DNA of 64,000 bases from JADFXI01 sp963784135 (GCA_963784135.1 CAWAQG010000004.1:832661-896660), one strand, 5' to 3'; shown: positions 32,073 to 41,507, counted from the first letter of the stretch. The notes: a model not told the origin generated them from the letters alone. Made by a program: numbers and translations.

Positions 32073-33167
32073 TTAGGCTTTTTCGTCTCTTGCTTTATAT
32101 AGAGAGTCAAGTTTGTCAGTGATGTCCTTTTGCTCTTTCGGAGAGAGTTTTGTCTTTTTCTGGTCGATGCGCATGAGTTCTTCCCGAAGAGTGTCTATCG
32201 ACCAAACTGCAGCCATGCCTTTATCGGTCTTTGGCTTTTGTTGAATGTTTACCCATATTATTGCCGGCTCGACACCCGTTTTGTCGATGTTTTGGACCTT
32301 TAGGTAGCTTGACAGGCGCGCAGCATTTTTTCTGACCTGTTTTGTGGGGCTTTTCTTGATTCTCCAGTCTGTTCCCTGTAGGATTTCCCATTGTTCTCCA
32401 ATATTTCGAAATTGTCCGTTCAAATTTTTCACTTCGAGGACCCAGATCCCTTGCGGTCCAACGAGGACAGCATCCATGTCCGACCCTCTTTTTTCTGGTA
32501 AGAGAAGGTTACGGTATACCGACCATTTTTTGTCTAGCGTTCGCTCTATGATGCGTGAGGCGAGTTCCTCTCCGATTCGCCCTTTGCGGCAGTTTTCTAT
32601 TTCATCATTAATTTTATCAATCAGACGGTCGAAGACTTTAATGAGGACAATTAATAGGGCAAGGCCGATGGTCAGGAAGATTGCTGTAGGCATCAGTTGT
32701 TGAAAGGAATGGATGTTAGATAGCTCATTTAGTCCTCTTGCGAAATATCCGTTGGCCAGATTGTGAATTTCAAAAGTGACACTGGAGCCGACGAGGAGTC
32801 CGAGGAGACCCCCGGCTAACATCGTCAGCTGGTGTTGTCTTCTTTCAGTATAGGTCCAGTTTTTTGGCGAGATGACTTTGGGGGGGTCTATTACATCTGA
32901 TGTTTCAACCGAATTTTGTAGTTGGTCAAGAAGAACTTTCTTGCCTACTTCCCGCTCTCGTGGTGTATGTCCTCGTTGCGCTAAATATCCCAGATCCGAC
33001 CATGTTAGTGTTCCTGCATCCAGCCGCTTACCGATAGGTTCCCCGAAGTTATTATCCCGGCGGTGACGTTCCGTGTTAACCGACCATGGAAAGTCGTATG
33101 CTTGATCAAGAGACATCTCTTTTGCTTCGGCTGGCTGGTTTGGATTTTTGCTATTTACTGTAGCCAT
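32073..33167 (-). CDS. NERD-domain membrane protein
   Basis: 364 residues. A soluble N-terminal part (1-105), two membrane helices (about 112-135 and 155-180), then a NERD nuclease-related domain: KGRIGEELASRIIERTL, D in RGSDMDAVLVGPQGIWVLEVKNLNG (the D...EVK nuclease signature). NERD domains occur in plasmid and defence contexts; here catalytic residues are retained. A charged C-terminal helix follows. It faces the HEPN-like gene across a short gap. Confidence 0.85.
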   Translation of the reverse strand: MATVNSKNPNQPAEAKEMSLDQAYDFPWSVNTERHRRDNNFGEPIGKRLDAGTLTWSDLGYLAQRGHTPREREVGKKVLLDQLQNSVETSDVIDPPKVISPKNWTYTERRQHQLTMLAGGLLGLLVGSSVTFEIHNLANGYFARGLNELSNIHSFQQLMPTAIFLTIGLALLIVLIKVFDRLIDKINDEIENCRKGRIGEELASRIIERTLDKKWSVYRNLLLPEKRGSDMDAVLVGPQGIWVLEVKNLNGQFRNIGEQWEILQGTDWRIKKSPTKQVRKNAARLSSYLKVQNIDKTGVEPAIIWVNIQQKPKTDKGMAAVWSIDTLREELMRIDQKKTKLSPKEQKDITDKLDSLYKARDEKA

Positions 33168-33223
33168 GGTGCATATTGTACAATCTTTTTATGGAAAATT
33201 TATATTAACGTTGAAAAGCTCCT

Positions 33224-33351
33224 ATGGCAGAAGCGATGAAAAAAGATGAAACGGATCCCTCGATGAAGTTGTCATATCCAATGTTTACACGCAGGAGGCC
33301 GCGATAAATGTCCTCGTGAAGAAGGGTCTGATAAGTAAGCAAGAGATTTAG
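33224..33351 (+). pseudogene. Small frameshifted gene remnant
   Basis: An ATG at 33224 gives MAEAMKKDETDP, and after a frame change near 33256-33265 the next frame gives LDEVVISNVYTQEAAINVLVKKGLIS before a TAG at 33349. The second half looks like the conserved end of small helical proteins with QEAxxNLLxxKGxIT. One missing or extra base would join the halves. Confidence 0.4.
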
Positions 33352-33388
33352 ATGAAATAAATTGCATGAAGGCGGCTCCGGAGGGGAA

Positions 33389-34081
33389 ATGAAAGAAGAG
33401 ATCAAAGAGCTTTTAGATGAAGCGAAACTTAATATCAACAATCTAAAGTCGGGATTAGTTATCCGCACCGATCCTGCACAAGTGTCTTTTATCGCAAAAA
33501 CTCCATATAAAGCTCTGAATATCAGGGAGGCATTATTATATAGGGTGACCGATTTGGCAGATGCTACATACATGCTTATTGAATCGGATAATTTGGTTGC
33601 AGCAGCTTGTACTGCCCGGGCATTTCAGGAGACCGTTGCACTTTTATTCTGTGTAAATAGAAAAACAAAAAAAGCCATAGCTGGAAACGACGTTGCTTGT
33701 TTGGATAAAGATCTTATGAGAATCCTTTTAGGAGCTAAAAATAACCAGGATATGCCAGACCCCATAAATATTCTGACAATGGTGGACGGAGTTAATAAAG
33801 ATATCCCCGGCTTCAGAGATGTCTATGACAATTTGTCTGAGTTAGCACATCCTAACTGGGCTGGAACATTAGGGACATACACCAAGGTCAACAAAGAAAT
33901 GCTCTGGACCGATTATGGGAAGAATATTAGACTTGGAGATACAAACCGTCAGCAAATTGCTTTTGCGTTAAATGCCGGGCTTGATATTGTTATCTCAGCA
34001 TATAATGAATTTACAGAGTTTATGCCAGATCTGATAAATATATGTGAAGAGGCAATAAGATCAAAAAAACACTTAATTTAA
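33389..34081 (+). CDS. HEPN-like hypothetical protein
   Basis: About 230 residues from the ATG at 33389, chosen for GGAGGGG four bases upstream; an earlier frame start at 33362 lacks this. All-helical, with AACTARAFQETVALLFCVNRKTKK in the middle and YDNLSELAHPNWAG, a pattern like DUF5677/HEPN-like proteins where Arg and His lie in facing helices. The classical RX4-6H motif is not evident, so nuclease activity is uncertain. Near the PIN toxin and NERD genes. Confidence 0.6.
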   Translation: MKEEIKELLDEAKLNINNLKSGLVIRTDPAQVSFIAKTPYKALNIREALLYRVTDLADATYMLIESDNLVAAACTARAFQETVALLFCVNRKTKKAIAGNDVACLDKDLMRILLGAKNNQDMPDPINILTMVDGVNKDIPGFRDVYDNLSELAHPNWAGTLGTYTKVNKEMLWTDYGKNIRLGDTNRQQIAFALNAGLDIVISAYNEFTEFMPDLINICEEAIRSKKHLI

Positions 34082-34203
34082 CGGTTCTTGGCCGCTGATT
34101 AACAATGTATTTTCGTAACAATTTTCATGTGTACTCTGCAACCTATTCAGGATAACCCACGGTGGCGTATTTCTGTGAGCAAATGCAATTTTCACTTCTT
34201 TAC

Positions 34204-34416
34204 TTAACCATGCTTTTTGATATGAGATATAAACTTCTGGAACTTCTCCCCATGCCCTTCCTTAATCGACCAGCGCTTGACCTCTTTCATATCGACCTCT
34301 TGGTCTTTAACGACTGCTATAACTTGATTCAGTGCTTGCGGATCGTTCCAGTGGTAATAGGCGGCCAACCGGTCCTTTACGCAATCTGTCGGAGTCAGCA
34401 TGATAATAGTGCCTTG
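34204..34416 (-). pseudogene. C-terminal remnant of a larger gene
   Basis: The 65-codon frame MLTPTDCVKDRLAAYYHWND...WSIKEGHGEKFQKF resembles the C-terminal end of longer proteins in which the same LTPTDxVKDRL...HWND block occurs. The frame extends upstream (QGTII) to a stop just before priA. No promoter or ribosome site is seen, and the N-terminal part is missing, so this is probably a leftover. The parent family cannot be named with certainty. Confidence 0.5.
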
Positions 34417-34452
34417 AGATGAAGCGGGCCCCTGATTCAGCGCGGCTATTAT

Positions 34453-36462
34453 TCAGATTTTCAGGGGATCGACTTCCACAACTATTTTTGCGCCTTTTAT
34501 CTTCGCGAGTCCCTTCAGCACAGACCTGGCTGCATCTCGCAGCGTATTTCTGTCCCTTGATTTCAGAAGCAGTTGTATGCAGCGGTGATACTTTTTTGAA
34601 TGATAAGGGAGTTCCACAGGACCAAGGACTTCCACACTGCCGGGGCCTATGGCGCCTGCGGCCCGCTGCATTTCGGCCAACAACCGCTCCGGCTCCTTCT
34701 GAACATCCTGGAAGGGCACAGTAAAAAGTATGAGCTTAGCATAAGGAGGATTATTAAAAGCCTTCCGCTGCTCCAGCTCGTAACGGTAAAAGCCGTCGAA
34801 ATCATAGGCCCTGATAAACCGCAATATATTGTTCTGAGGCATTTTGGTCTGAAGAAAGACAGTGCCGTCCTGCCTGACCATTTGGGCGACTGTAATTATC
34901 TCCTGAAACGCCCTTTCATAGAGTCTGAAGTCGGGCTGTAAAAGAAGCGCGTCCGTATTCAGAAAAGCGGCTGCGCTGAATGGCCTTTCCACTTCAACGC
35001 CGGCGGGCCCTGCGCCTTCAGCAGAAACGGCAGCGCTTTTCTTGAAAGCCAGACCCTTCGCATAAGAGGTCCCGACCACGAGTGCGGCAAGGTCGGGATT
35101 GTTCTCGGTAATAACGCGGCCGACAGACCTGCCTTTTTCAACAAGCAGGGCCTCCGCTTTCAACAGCAGTTCGACCTGCTCTTTGACCCTCTCAGTGCCT
35201 GAGCCGTAAGCCCCTATCGCAGTTCCCCCGCACTGCTTGCAAGATACAAAACTTTTCTCTGTGGACCCGCAATGCCGGCATTTCAGAACACCTTCTCCCT
35301 TATGGAAAACAAGAGGCACATCACATGTCCCGCACCGCCCGACAAATCCGCATTCCTCACAACGCAGCATCGAATAACCTTTCCTGCTTGACAGGAAAAG
35401 GAACCGCTCCTTCAGCGAGGCAATACGTCTGGCTTCCTTCAGTATCTCCTGGGACAAAATCATGCGGTCGCCGCCTGCGCCGCGCATGGCGATAATTTTT
35501 ATTTTAGGGCGTTCTGCAGGCCTCTCTTTCAACAGACGCCTGTCGTGTTCAAGCATCGCATATTTGCCGACTCTCACATTATATACAGATTCCACCGACG
35601 GACAGATAGAAGAGAGAAGAACGCATGCCTTTTCGTGGAACCCCCTCATGACAGCTACGTCCCTTCCGTTATATCTGGGCCCCTCCTCCGCCTTATAGGA
35701 ACTGCTGTGCTCGGCCAACACCGCAATAAATGAAACTTTCCTGATAGGCGCAAGGATAGCGGAACGCGTCCCGACAACTATGTCCGATACATCTGCGATA
35801 ATTCTTTTGAGCGCGCCCGCCGCCTCTTTCCTCGAAAGTTTACTGTGGAGCACGCAAACCCGCTCGCCGAAAAGGTCTTTGAGGGGTGATACGATCTGTT
35901 CCAGGTGTGCAATTTCAGGAGCGAGTATGACCGCATGACGAAGAGAGTCCTTCAAAAGCGTCAGTGCCCCGATTAATAACGACCTCTCTTCGCTTGAGGA
36001 CCCCGCTCGGTAAAGAAATGAGCGGTACCCCTGCAGTCCGATGTTTGTGCAGATTGCCGATACCGCAGCATTAGTTGCAGCTTCGCACGGAACTATAACA
36101 GGTTTCCCAGGGCCGACCGCCGCCGCCTGATCTTCTGTCCCTTTTGTAACAATGGATGCAATCTCTTCAAAAAAACTGCTTCTGAGAGCTGTGCCTACTG
36201 GAGTGAGATAATAGTCAGCCAGCCATTGCAGGAATGCAATGGCGCTGGTTGACATAACGTTTTGATAAATTTCCCGAACTTCCCTGATATCTTTTTTTAT
36301 CGCCATCTCCGGCTTTTCGCAGGTGCTCATGACAAGGCCGAGGATGTTCCTGCCCATCAGCGGGGCCCGTACTATTCTCCCTGTCAGATCAGCCGGCGCG
36401 CCGTCAGGCGCCTTATAAGTAAGAGGAGGGATTTTCAATGGAAACGCCACGTTTACATACAT
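34453..36462 (-). CDS. priA: Primosomal protein N', ATPase motifs lost
   Basis: 669 residues with the PriA layout: 3' DNA-binding domain, helicase lobes, the zinc region with four Cys pairs (CEECG, CGTC, CRHCG, CKQC), GTERVKEQVELL, a C-terminal lobe with RAYDFDGFYRYELEQRKAFNNPP. The Walker A position (about 153-159) reads AGSSSEE instead of GSGKT, and the DEEH box (about 249-252) reads LAEH. GTRSAI and SSYKAEEGPRYNGRD are kept. It therefore likely binds forks and loads the replication restart machinery without helicase activity, as reported for Deinococcus PriA. Confidence 0.9.
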   Translation of the reverse strand: MYVNVAFPLKIPPLTYKAPDGAPADLTGRIVRAPLMGRNILGLVMSTCEKPEMAIKKDIREVREIYQNVMSTSAIAFLQWLADYYLTPVGTALRSSFFEEIASIVTKGTEDQAAAVGPGKPVIVPCEAATNAAVSAICTNIGLQGYRSFLYRAGSSSEERSLLIGALTLLKDSLRHAVILAPEIAHLEQIVSPLKDLFGERVCVLHSKLSRKEAAGALKRIIADVSDIVVGTRSAILAPIRKVSFIAVLAEHSSSYKAEEGPRYNGRDVAVMRGFHEKACVLLSSICPSVESVYNVRVGKYAMLEHDRRLLKERPAERPKIKIIAMRGAGGDRMILSQEILKEARRIASLKERFLFLSSRKGYSMLRCEECGFVGRCGTCDVPLVFHKGEGVLKCRHCGSTEKSFVSCKQCGGTAIGAYGSGTERVKEQVELLLKAEALLVEKGRSVGRVITENNPDLAALVVGTSYAKGLAFKKSAAVSAEGAGPAGVEVERPFSAAAFLNTDALLLQPDFRLYERAFQEIITVAQMVRQDGTVFLQTKMPQNNILRFIRAYDFDGFYRYELEQRKAFNNPPYAKLILFTVPFQDVQKEPERLLAEMQRAAGAIGPGSVEVLGPVELPYHSKKYHRCIQLLLKSRDRNTLRDAARSVLKGLAKIKGAKIVVEVDPLKI

Positions 36463-36515
36463 GCTTTAAAGATATATAATATGTAAAGAAGAATACAAGG
36501 AAATTGGCGGTTTAG

Positions 36516-37883
36516 TGTTGTCAACAAATAGAGTTGTCCGGTTTTAGAGCAAATAAACTGTCCGGTTCTGCAGGGTGGCTGCGCATGGAACATGGCAGGC
36601 CACCGATGTCAGTTTTATTGAGTCTCATGCCGCTGCATGTGAGCACTTTGCAATCTCCTTTCCTTTAGGGTCAAAGACCGCCAGTTTTCTCGGTCCATGG
36701 AATATAGCAAGGCCACCATCCGGATAACGATGGACGCGAACTTCGACCTTAACGTAGTGGCAGCGATATTGATTTGGCGGGATCTGAAGTTTTAGCCCAT
36801 CGAACTTTACACAGTTGTCGTTGCCTACGGTGCGGTCATACTGTTCGCATAGGATGTCTTCCAAGGCAGTGCCTGCCCAAGTCACGAACACGCTCTGTGG
36901 TTCCTGCGGGACAACAGTGAACTCGGCATTATGGGCTGGCATATAAGTACTGGCAAGATAATCATTGGCCTGCTTCATCTCAGTAATGCCCGCCATTGCA
37001 AGCTCCTTGACGAGGCGGTCTTGATGAGTTTCGAAGGCTCGCTCAGAACGACCCCTGGCCTCAGGAGAATACGCAGCAATCATCTTAATTCCAAGTTGGC
37101 TCATTGCACGACCGAACTGGGTAAGATTTGATTTGTCCACTTTCCCTCCGGCCTCAGGTGTATGCCAGTAGTGACTTCCACGATCCGTATACAACGAAGC
37201 AAACAATCCGTGTTGCTCAATAACTTCTTTTACCCCTTGAAAGCTGCTTTGAGTGCCTTCCTCCTGCACAAAAAACATCGAGTAGTGTTCACTCGTGGCA
37301 TCATCCATAGTTACGATTAGATCCCAGTATTTTCCTTCAACCCACTGATGTTTGGAACCATCCTGGTGCAGCATCATACCGGTATAAGGTGCCCTTGTAC
37401 GCTTTTTCCTGTGTGTACCTTTCTGTGCTGCCTTCGGTACCAATCCCTTTTCCTGGAGGGTGTTCTTGACCCATGTGTAGCTTCTGGTCCCTTGATAAGC
37501 ACGCCGGTACCAGCTATAAAAATGTTTGACATTGAAACCACAAAAGCGATTGCTATAAAGATCCGATAGTGCGACTACTTCATCAACAGGCGCACGTTTA
37601 TGAGATATTTGCCCTAAACGCTTATCTATAAGGCCCTCCAGGCCCGTATCTTCATACCTCAACATATATCTTCTAAATGTCCTATCGCACACACCCAGAA
37701 GCGTTGCTGCTTCTTCCTGCGTTAATCGACCTCGTATCCAACCCTCATAGCTTTCTTCAAATCTCATCTTCCGTACCTCCTGCAACACTGCCGAACGTTT
37801 CATGGATAGCCCCCTTGCTATCCATATATTTTATCCGGACAGTTTATGTGCTACAGATACGGACAGTTTATCTGCTCGCCACA
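36516..37883 (-). mobile_element. ISNCY/IS1202-like insertion sequence, copy 2
   Basis: 1368 bp, the same ends as copy 1, in reverse orientation. Flanked by the 17-bp direct repeat GGAAATTGGCGGTTTAG (36499-36515 and 37884-37900). At least two silent base differences from copy 1 in the transposase gene (the VP and LQ codons before KGLVP). The target duplication abuts the -35 box of clpC. Confidence 0.93.
36625..37803 (-). CDS. ISNCY/IS1202-like DDE transposase, copy 2
   Basis: 392 residues, identical protein to copy 1 (22480-23658): helix-turn-helix near residues 25-50, integrase core with HQDGSK, TMDDAT, YTDRGSHYW and GRSERAFE. Near-identity at DNA level means a recent transposition or gene conversion. 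Confidence 0.93.
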   Translation of the reverse strand: MKRSAVLQEVRKMRFEESYEGWIRGRLTQEEAATLLGVCDRTFRRYMLRYEDTGLEGLIDKRLGQISHKRAPVDEVVALSDLYSNRFCGFNVKHFYSWYRRAYQGTRSYTWVKNTLQEKGLVPKAAQKGTHRKKRTRAPYTGMMLHQDGSKHQWVEGKYWDLIVTMDDATSEHYSMFFVQEEGTQSSFQGVKEVIEQHGLFASLYTDRGSHYWHTPEAGGKVDKSNLTQFGRAMSQLGIKMIAAYSPEARGRSERAFETHQDRLVKELAMAGITEMKQANDYLASTYMPAHNAEFTVVPQEPQSVFVTWAGTALEDILCEQYDRTVGNDNCVKFDGLKLQIPPNQYRCHYVKVEVRVHRYPDGGLAIFHGPRKLAVFDPKGKEIAKCSHAAA

Positions 37884-37900
37884 GGAAATTGGCGGTTTAG

Positions 37901-37929
37901 TTGACATTAACAACGTAAAAGAGTAAAAT
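37901..37929 (+). promoter_or_regulatory. Promoter of clpC
   Basis: TTGACA (37901-37906), a 17-base spacer and TAAAAT (37924-37929). It begins at the first base after the IS target duplication. CAAGGAG precedes the clpC ATG. Confidence 0.7.
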
Positions 37930-37978
37930 TTTTCTAAGGATGGATATTTAACAGCAGTGCTTTGCAAGGAGAAAAAAG

Positions 37979-40087
37979 ATGTTTGAAAAGTTTACGGAAA
38001 GAGGCAGGAAAATCATCATATACGCCAAGGAAGAAGCGGAGAGGCGCAATAACGACTATTTGGGGACCGAACATCTACTGCTGGCGATATTAAGAGAGGA
38101 AGACAGTATCCCCATTACGATCATTAAAAAAATGGGGCTTACTGTAGATGAGATAAAATTCGAAGTCGAAAAAAACCTTCCTATAGGAGGCAGTCTTCTT
38201 ACGTTCGGCGACATCCCATTTACTCCCCGTGCAAAGAAGGTACTTGAGCTGGCCATTGAAGAAGCCAGGCTTCTGGGCCATAATTATATCGGCAGCGAGC
38301 ACCTTCTTCTGGGTATTGTAAGAGAGGACGAAGGCGTTGCCGGGAAGGTCATAAGGAACCTGGGAGCAAACCTTCTTGCTGCCAGGCAGCTTACTATTAA
38401 CCTTGCAATTAAACCGCAGTTCCAGCAGCCAAACCAGAAAGAGCGGCGGAAAACCAATACTCCGGCCCTGGACGAATTCGGCAGGGACTTGACCTTGCTT
38501 GCGATAGAAGGGAAGCTTGATCCCGTGATAGGCCGGGAGGATGAAATAGAGCGCGTACTGCAAATATTGGGCAGGAGGATAAAGAATAATCCTGCAATCA
38601 TCGGCGAACCGGGCGTCGGCAAGACCGCAATTGTTGAGGGCCTTGCCCAGAAAATCGTTTTAGGCGATGTGCCTGACAGCCTTATAGGCAAGAGAATTAT
38701 TTCTCTGGATCTTGGCGCCCTTATTGCCGGAACAAAATACCGGGGACAGTTTGAAGAAAGGCTCAAGGCCGTTATGCGTGAAATTCTTCAGTCCGAAAAT
38801 ATAATTATCTTTATCGATGAGTTCCACACGCTTATCGGCGCCGGGGCAGCCGAAGGATCGGTCGATGCCTCCAATATGCTGAAACCTGCCCTTTCAAGGG
38901 GTGAGATGCAGTGCATCGGAGCAACAACGCCCGCCGAGTACAGAAAATATATCGAGAAGGACGGGGCGCTGGAGCGCAGGTTCCAGTCAATATACATCCA
39001 GCCTCCTGCCGCCGAAACAACTATAGATATCCTGAAGGGTTTGCGGCCCCGTTATGAAAACCATCATAAAGTCAAGATTACCGATGAATCGGTAGTGGCT
39101 GCCGTCAAGTTGTCCGACAGGTATATTACCGACAGGTTTCTCCCTGACAAGGCAATTGATGTAATAGATGAAACAGGCTCGAGAATCAAGCTTAAAAGGG
39201 CCACCATGCCGCAGGAACTGAGAGACATGGAGACCGAACTGATCCAGCTTTCGAAGGAGAAGAGCCTCTATGTGCGGCTGCACGACATCGACAAGGCCCA
39301 GACCATCAGGGCACAGGAAGACAATCTGAAAAAGACCTACGAGATTCAGTATAAAAAATGGAAGGACTCATTGACCAAAGATATTCCATCTGTGAGCGAG
39401 GAGGATGTCTCTTACACTGTTTCAAAAATGACCGGCATCCCGCTGCACAGGCTTGAGGAAACTGAATCTGAGAAGCTTTTGAAAATGGAAGAAGTTCTTC
39501 ATCAGCGTATCATAGGACAAGATGAAGGGATAAGGGCTGTTGCCCGTGCCATCCGCAGATCGCGTGCCGGGCTGAAAAGCAAAAACAGGCCTATTGGCTC
39601 GTTCTTCTTCCTGGGACCCACCGGAGTCGGCAAGACAGAGCTTGCAAAGGCCCTTGCCGAGTTCATGTTCAACGATGAAAGCGCCCTTGTTAAAGTCGAT
39701 ATGTCGGAATATATGGAGCGGTTTAACGTATCGCGCCTGACCGGCTCGCCTCCCGGCTATGTGGGCTATGAAGAGGGGGGACAGCTGACCGAGAAGATCA
39801 GGAAGCGGCCCTATTCCGTCATACTTTTTGATGAGATCGAGAAGGCGCATCAGGATGTATTCAATACGCTGCTGCAGATCCTTGATGAAGGTGTTCTCTC
39901 GGACAGTTACGGCAGAAAGATCGATTTCAGAAACACTATTATCGTTATGACCTCCAACCTCGGGGCCCGAATCATCGAAAAAGCGACTCCGCTCGGCTTT
40001 CACAACGTAACTTCCGACAGTGCGTATGAAAGATCAAAGAAAATGTATTGTCCGAACTCAAGAAAACCTTTAATCCGGAATTCCTGA
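37979..40087 (+). CDS. clpC: ATP-dependent Clp protease ATP-binding subunit ClpC (frameshifted)
   Basis: 702 codons covering almost all of ClpC: two Clp_N repeats (1-145, with NDYLGTEHLLLAILREE and HNYIGSEHLLLGIVRED), AAA1 with Walker A GEPGVGKT and Walker B IIFIDEFH, the middle domain, AAA2 with GPTGVGKT, and GYVGYEEGGQLTEKIRK. The Clp_C end is cut: after DSAYERS the frame shifts, and the natural continuation KENVLSELKKTFNPEFLNR lies in the +1 frame (40048-40428). Adding one base near 40030 restores it. ClpC unfolds substrates for ClpP. Either a sequence error or a real frameshift; the rest shows no decay. Confidence 0.9.
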   Translation: MFEKFTERGRKIIIYAKEEAERRNNDYLGTEHLLLAILREEDSIPITIIKKMGLTVDEIKFEVEKNLPIGGSLLTFGDIPFTPRAKKVLELAIEEARLLGHNYIGSEHLLLGIVREDEGVAGKVIRNLGANLLAARQLTINLAIKPQFQQPNQKERRKTNTPALDEFGRDLTLLAIEGKLDPVIGREDEIERVLQILGRRIKNNPAIIGEPGVGKTAIVEGLAQKIVLGDVPDSLIGKRIISLDLGALIAGTKYRGQFEERLKAVMREILQSENIIIFIDEFHTLIGAGAAEGSVDASNMLKPALSRGEMQCIGATTPAEYRKYIEKDGALERRFQSIYIQPPAAETTIDILKGLRPRYENHHKVKITDESVVAAVKLSDRYITDRFLPDKAIDVIDETGSRIKLKRATMPQELRDMETELIQLSKEKSLYVRLHDIDKAQTIRAQEDNLKKTYEIQYKKWKDSLTKDIPSVSEEDVSYTVSKMTGIPLHRLEETESEKLLKMEEVLHQRIIGQDEGIRAVARAIRRSRAGLKSKNRPIGSFFFLGPTGVGKTELAKALAEFMFNDESALVKVDMSEYMERFNVSRLTGSPPGYVGYEEGGQLTEKIRKRPYSVILFDEIEKAHQDVFNTLLQILDEGVLSDSYGRKIDFRNTIIVMTSNLGARIIEKATPLGFHNVTSDSAYERSKKMYCPNSRKPLIRNS

Positions 40088-40428
40088 ACCGTGTCGATGA
40101 GACTGTGGTCTTCCATCAGCTGGAGAAGGAACACCTGCTGTCTATAATCGATCTGCTGCTTATTGAAACCAATAAGAAGCTGGCCGAACACGCATTGACG
40201 GTGGATGTGGCGCCGGAGGTCAAAGAATGGCTGCTCAACAAATATTATCAGCCTACTTATGGCGCCAGGCCCATGCGCAGGGCGATTTACCGTGAAATTG
40301 AGGACCCTCTTTCAGAAGACCTTATCAAGAACAAGTTCAAGAATACTTCCGTAGTGACCGTTCTGTTGGAAGAGGACAAGCTCGTTTTTAAGGGAGCCGA
40401 AACCCCGATGCTTGTTTCGGTAAATTAG
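40048..40428 (+). CDS. clpC: ClpC C-terminal part in shifted frame
   Basis: 126 codons beginning in overlap with the main frame. KKTFNPEFLNRVDETVVF is the sensor-2/arginine region of AAA2 and YGARPMRRAIYREIEDPLSEDL the Clp_C domain. It has no ribosome site of its own and belongs to the same protein as 37979-40087. Confidence 0.85.
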   Translation: MSELKKTFNPEFLNRVDETVVFHQLEKEHLLSIIDLLLIETNKKLAEHALTVDVAPEVKEWLLNKYYQPTYGARPMRRAIYREIEDPLSEDLIKNKFKNTSVVTVLLEEDKLVFKGAETPMLVSVN

Positions 40429-40436
40429 AATTACCT

Positions 40437-40963
40437 GTGAAATACAAAGGGGTTATTCTCGCTGTTGTTCTGGTCCTCGGCATTATCGGCATCAGTATTT
40501 GTCTTCAAAAACCCTGGAACATCCTTTCAGAAAGGCTGCGGTCGGCCTTGAGGCCCCTGCATTCGAGCTTAAAGACAGTGACGGCAAGGTCTGGAGGCTT
40601 TCCGATCTGAGGGGGAAAGTGGTTCTTCTCAATATTTGGGCCTCCTGGTGTGGAACGTGCAAAGAAGAACTGCCCTCTATTCAGAACCTTATCAATCTCG
40701 AAAAAGGCGACAGCAGGCTGGTTTTTATTTCTGTTCTATATAACGACAGCCCGGAAAGAGCGCTTGCGTACCTGAAAGCGAACGGTTTTGCTTTTCCCAT
40801 ACTAATCGATACCGCGAACGTAGCCGGACTTTATGGCATCACCGGCGTGCCGGAAACCTTTATTATAGATAAAAATGGGACCCTCAAACAGCACGTAGTA
40901 GGTCCTCTGCAATGGGATTCGCCTGATGTAAGGGCCACACTGACTCGCCTCGAAAACGAATAG
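40437..40963 (+). CDS. TlpA/ResA-like membrane thioredoxin (probable frameshift)
   Basis: The thioredoxin domain is open from a TTG at 40499 to 40963: APAFELKDSDGKVWRLSDLRGK, active site WASWCGTCKEELP, and GVPETFIIDKNG with the cis-Pro. Upstream, a GTG at 40437 begins an N-terminal membrane anchor (YKGVILAVVLVLGIIGISI) that is one base out of frame; one more A in the A-run at 40507-40511 would join them. So the native protein is likely about 175 residues and membrane-anchored. Starts nine bases after clpC. Role: reduction of periplasmic disulfides, for example in cytochrome c maturation. Confidence 0.85.
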
Positions 40964-40970
40964 CCGTACA

Positions 40971-41507
40971 ATGAGGCGACGAGTCCCAACCCCTCCTGAA
41001 AATGCGCTTCTCCTTGTCGGAGCGCTTTTCCCAAAAGAAGACATTTATCTCAAAGCGCTCCGCCAACTCGAAGATTGCTTCGGCGAAATGCTCATGGAAA
41101 GCCCTGCCATACAATGGGATTTTTCAGAGCATTATAAAGAGGAAATGGGGGGGCCGATCTTCCGGAGATTCATTTTTTTCAAGAAACTTATAGGACAGGA
41201 CGGTCTTGCAGCAGCCAAGCTGAAAGCCTGCGAAATTGAAAATTCATTGTCGGTCAGTGGAAAAAGAACGATAAACCTGGATCCCGGATATCTGACTGTC
41301 GCAAAGCTGGTGCTCGCCTCGACAAAGGACTATTCGCACAGGATATACCTTACAGACGGAATATTTGCCGAGGTAACACTGTCTTACAGCAAAGAAAAAG
41401 AGCGTTACGTCCCTTTCCCCCACACATACAGAGATTATTATGATGATCGTTACCTGCGACTCTTCTCGATAGCAAGGGCCCTGCTTCTTTATCTGTCAAG
41501 AGGCTGA
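40971..41507 (+). CDS. DUF4416 family protein
   Basis: 178 residues matching DUF4416: PENALLLVGALFPKEDIYLKA, PIQWDFSEHYKEEMG-like PAIQWDFSEHYKEEMG, FKKLIGQDGLAAAKLKACEIE, KRTINLDPGYLTVAKLVLASTKDYSHRIYL and PFPHTYRDYYDDRYL. The family is widespread in deltaproteobacteria and Nitrospirota and has no known function. Eight bases after the tlpA-like gene, likely the same operon as clpC. Confidence 0.92.
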   Translation: MRRRVPTPPENALLLVGALFPKEDIYLKALRQLEDCFGEMLMESPAIQWDFSEHYKEEMGGPIFRRFIFFKKLIGQDGLAAAKLKACEIENSLSVSGKRTINLDPGYLTVAKLVLASTKDYSHRIYLTDGIFAEVTLSYSKEKERYVPFPHTYRDYYDDRYLRLFSIARALLLYLSRG

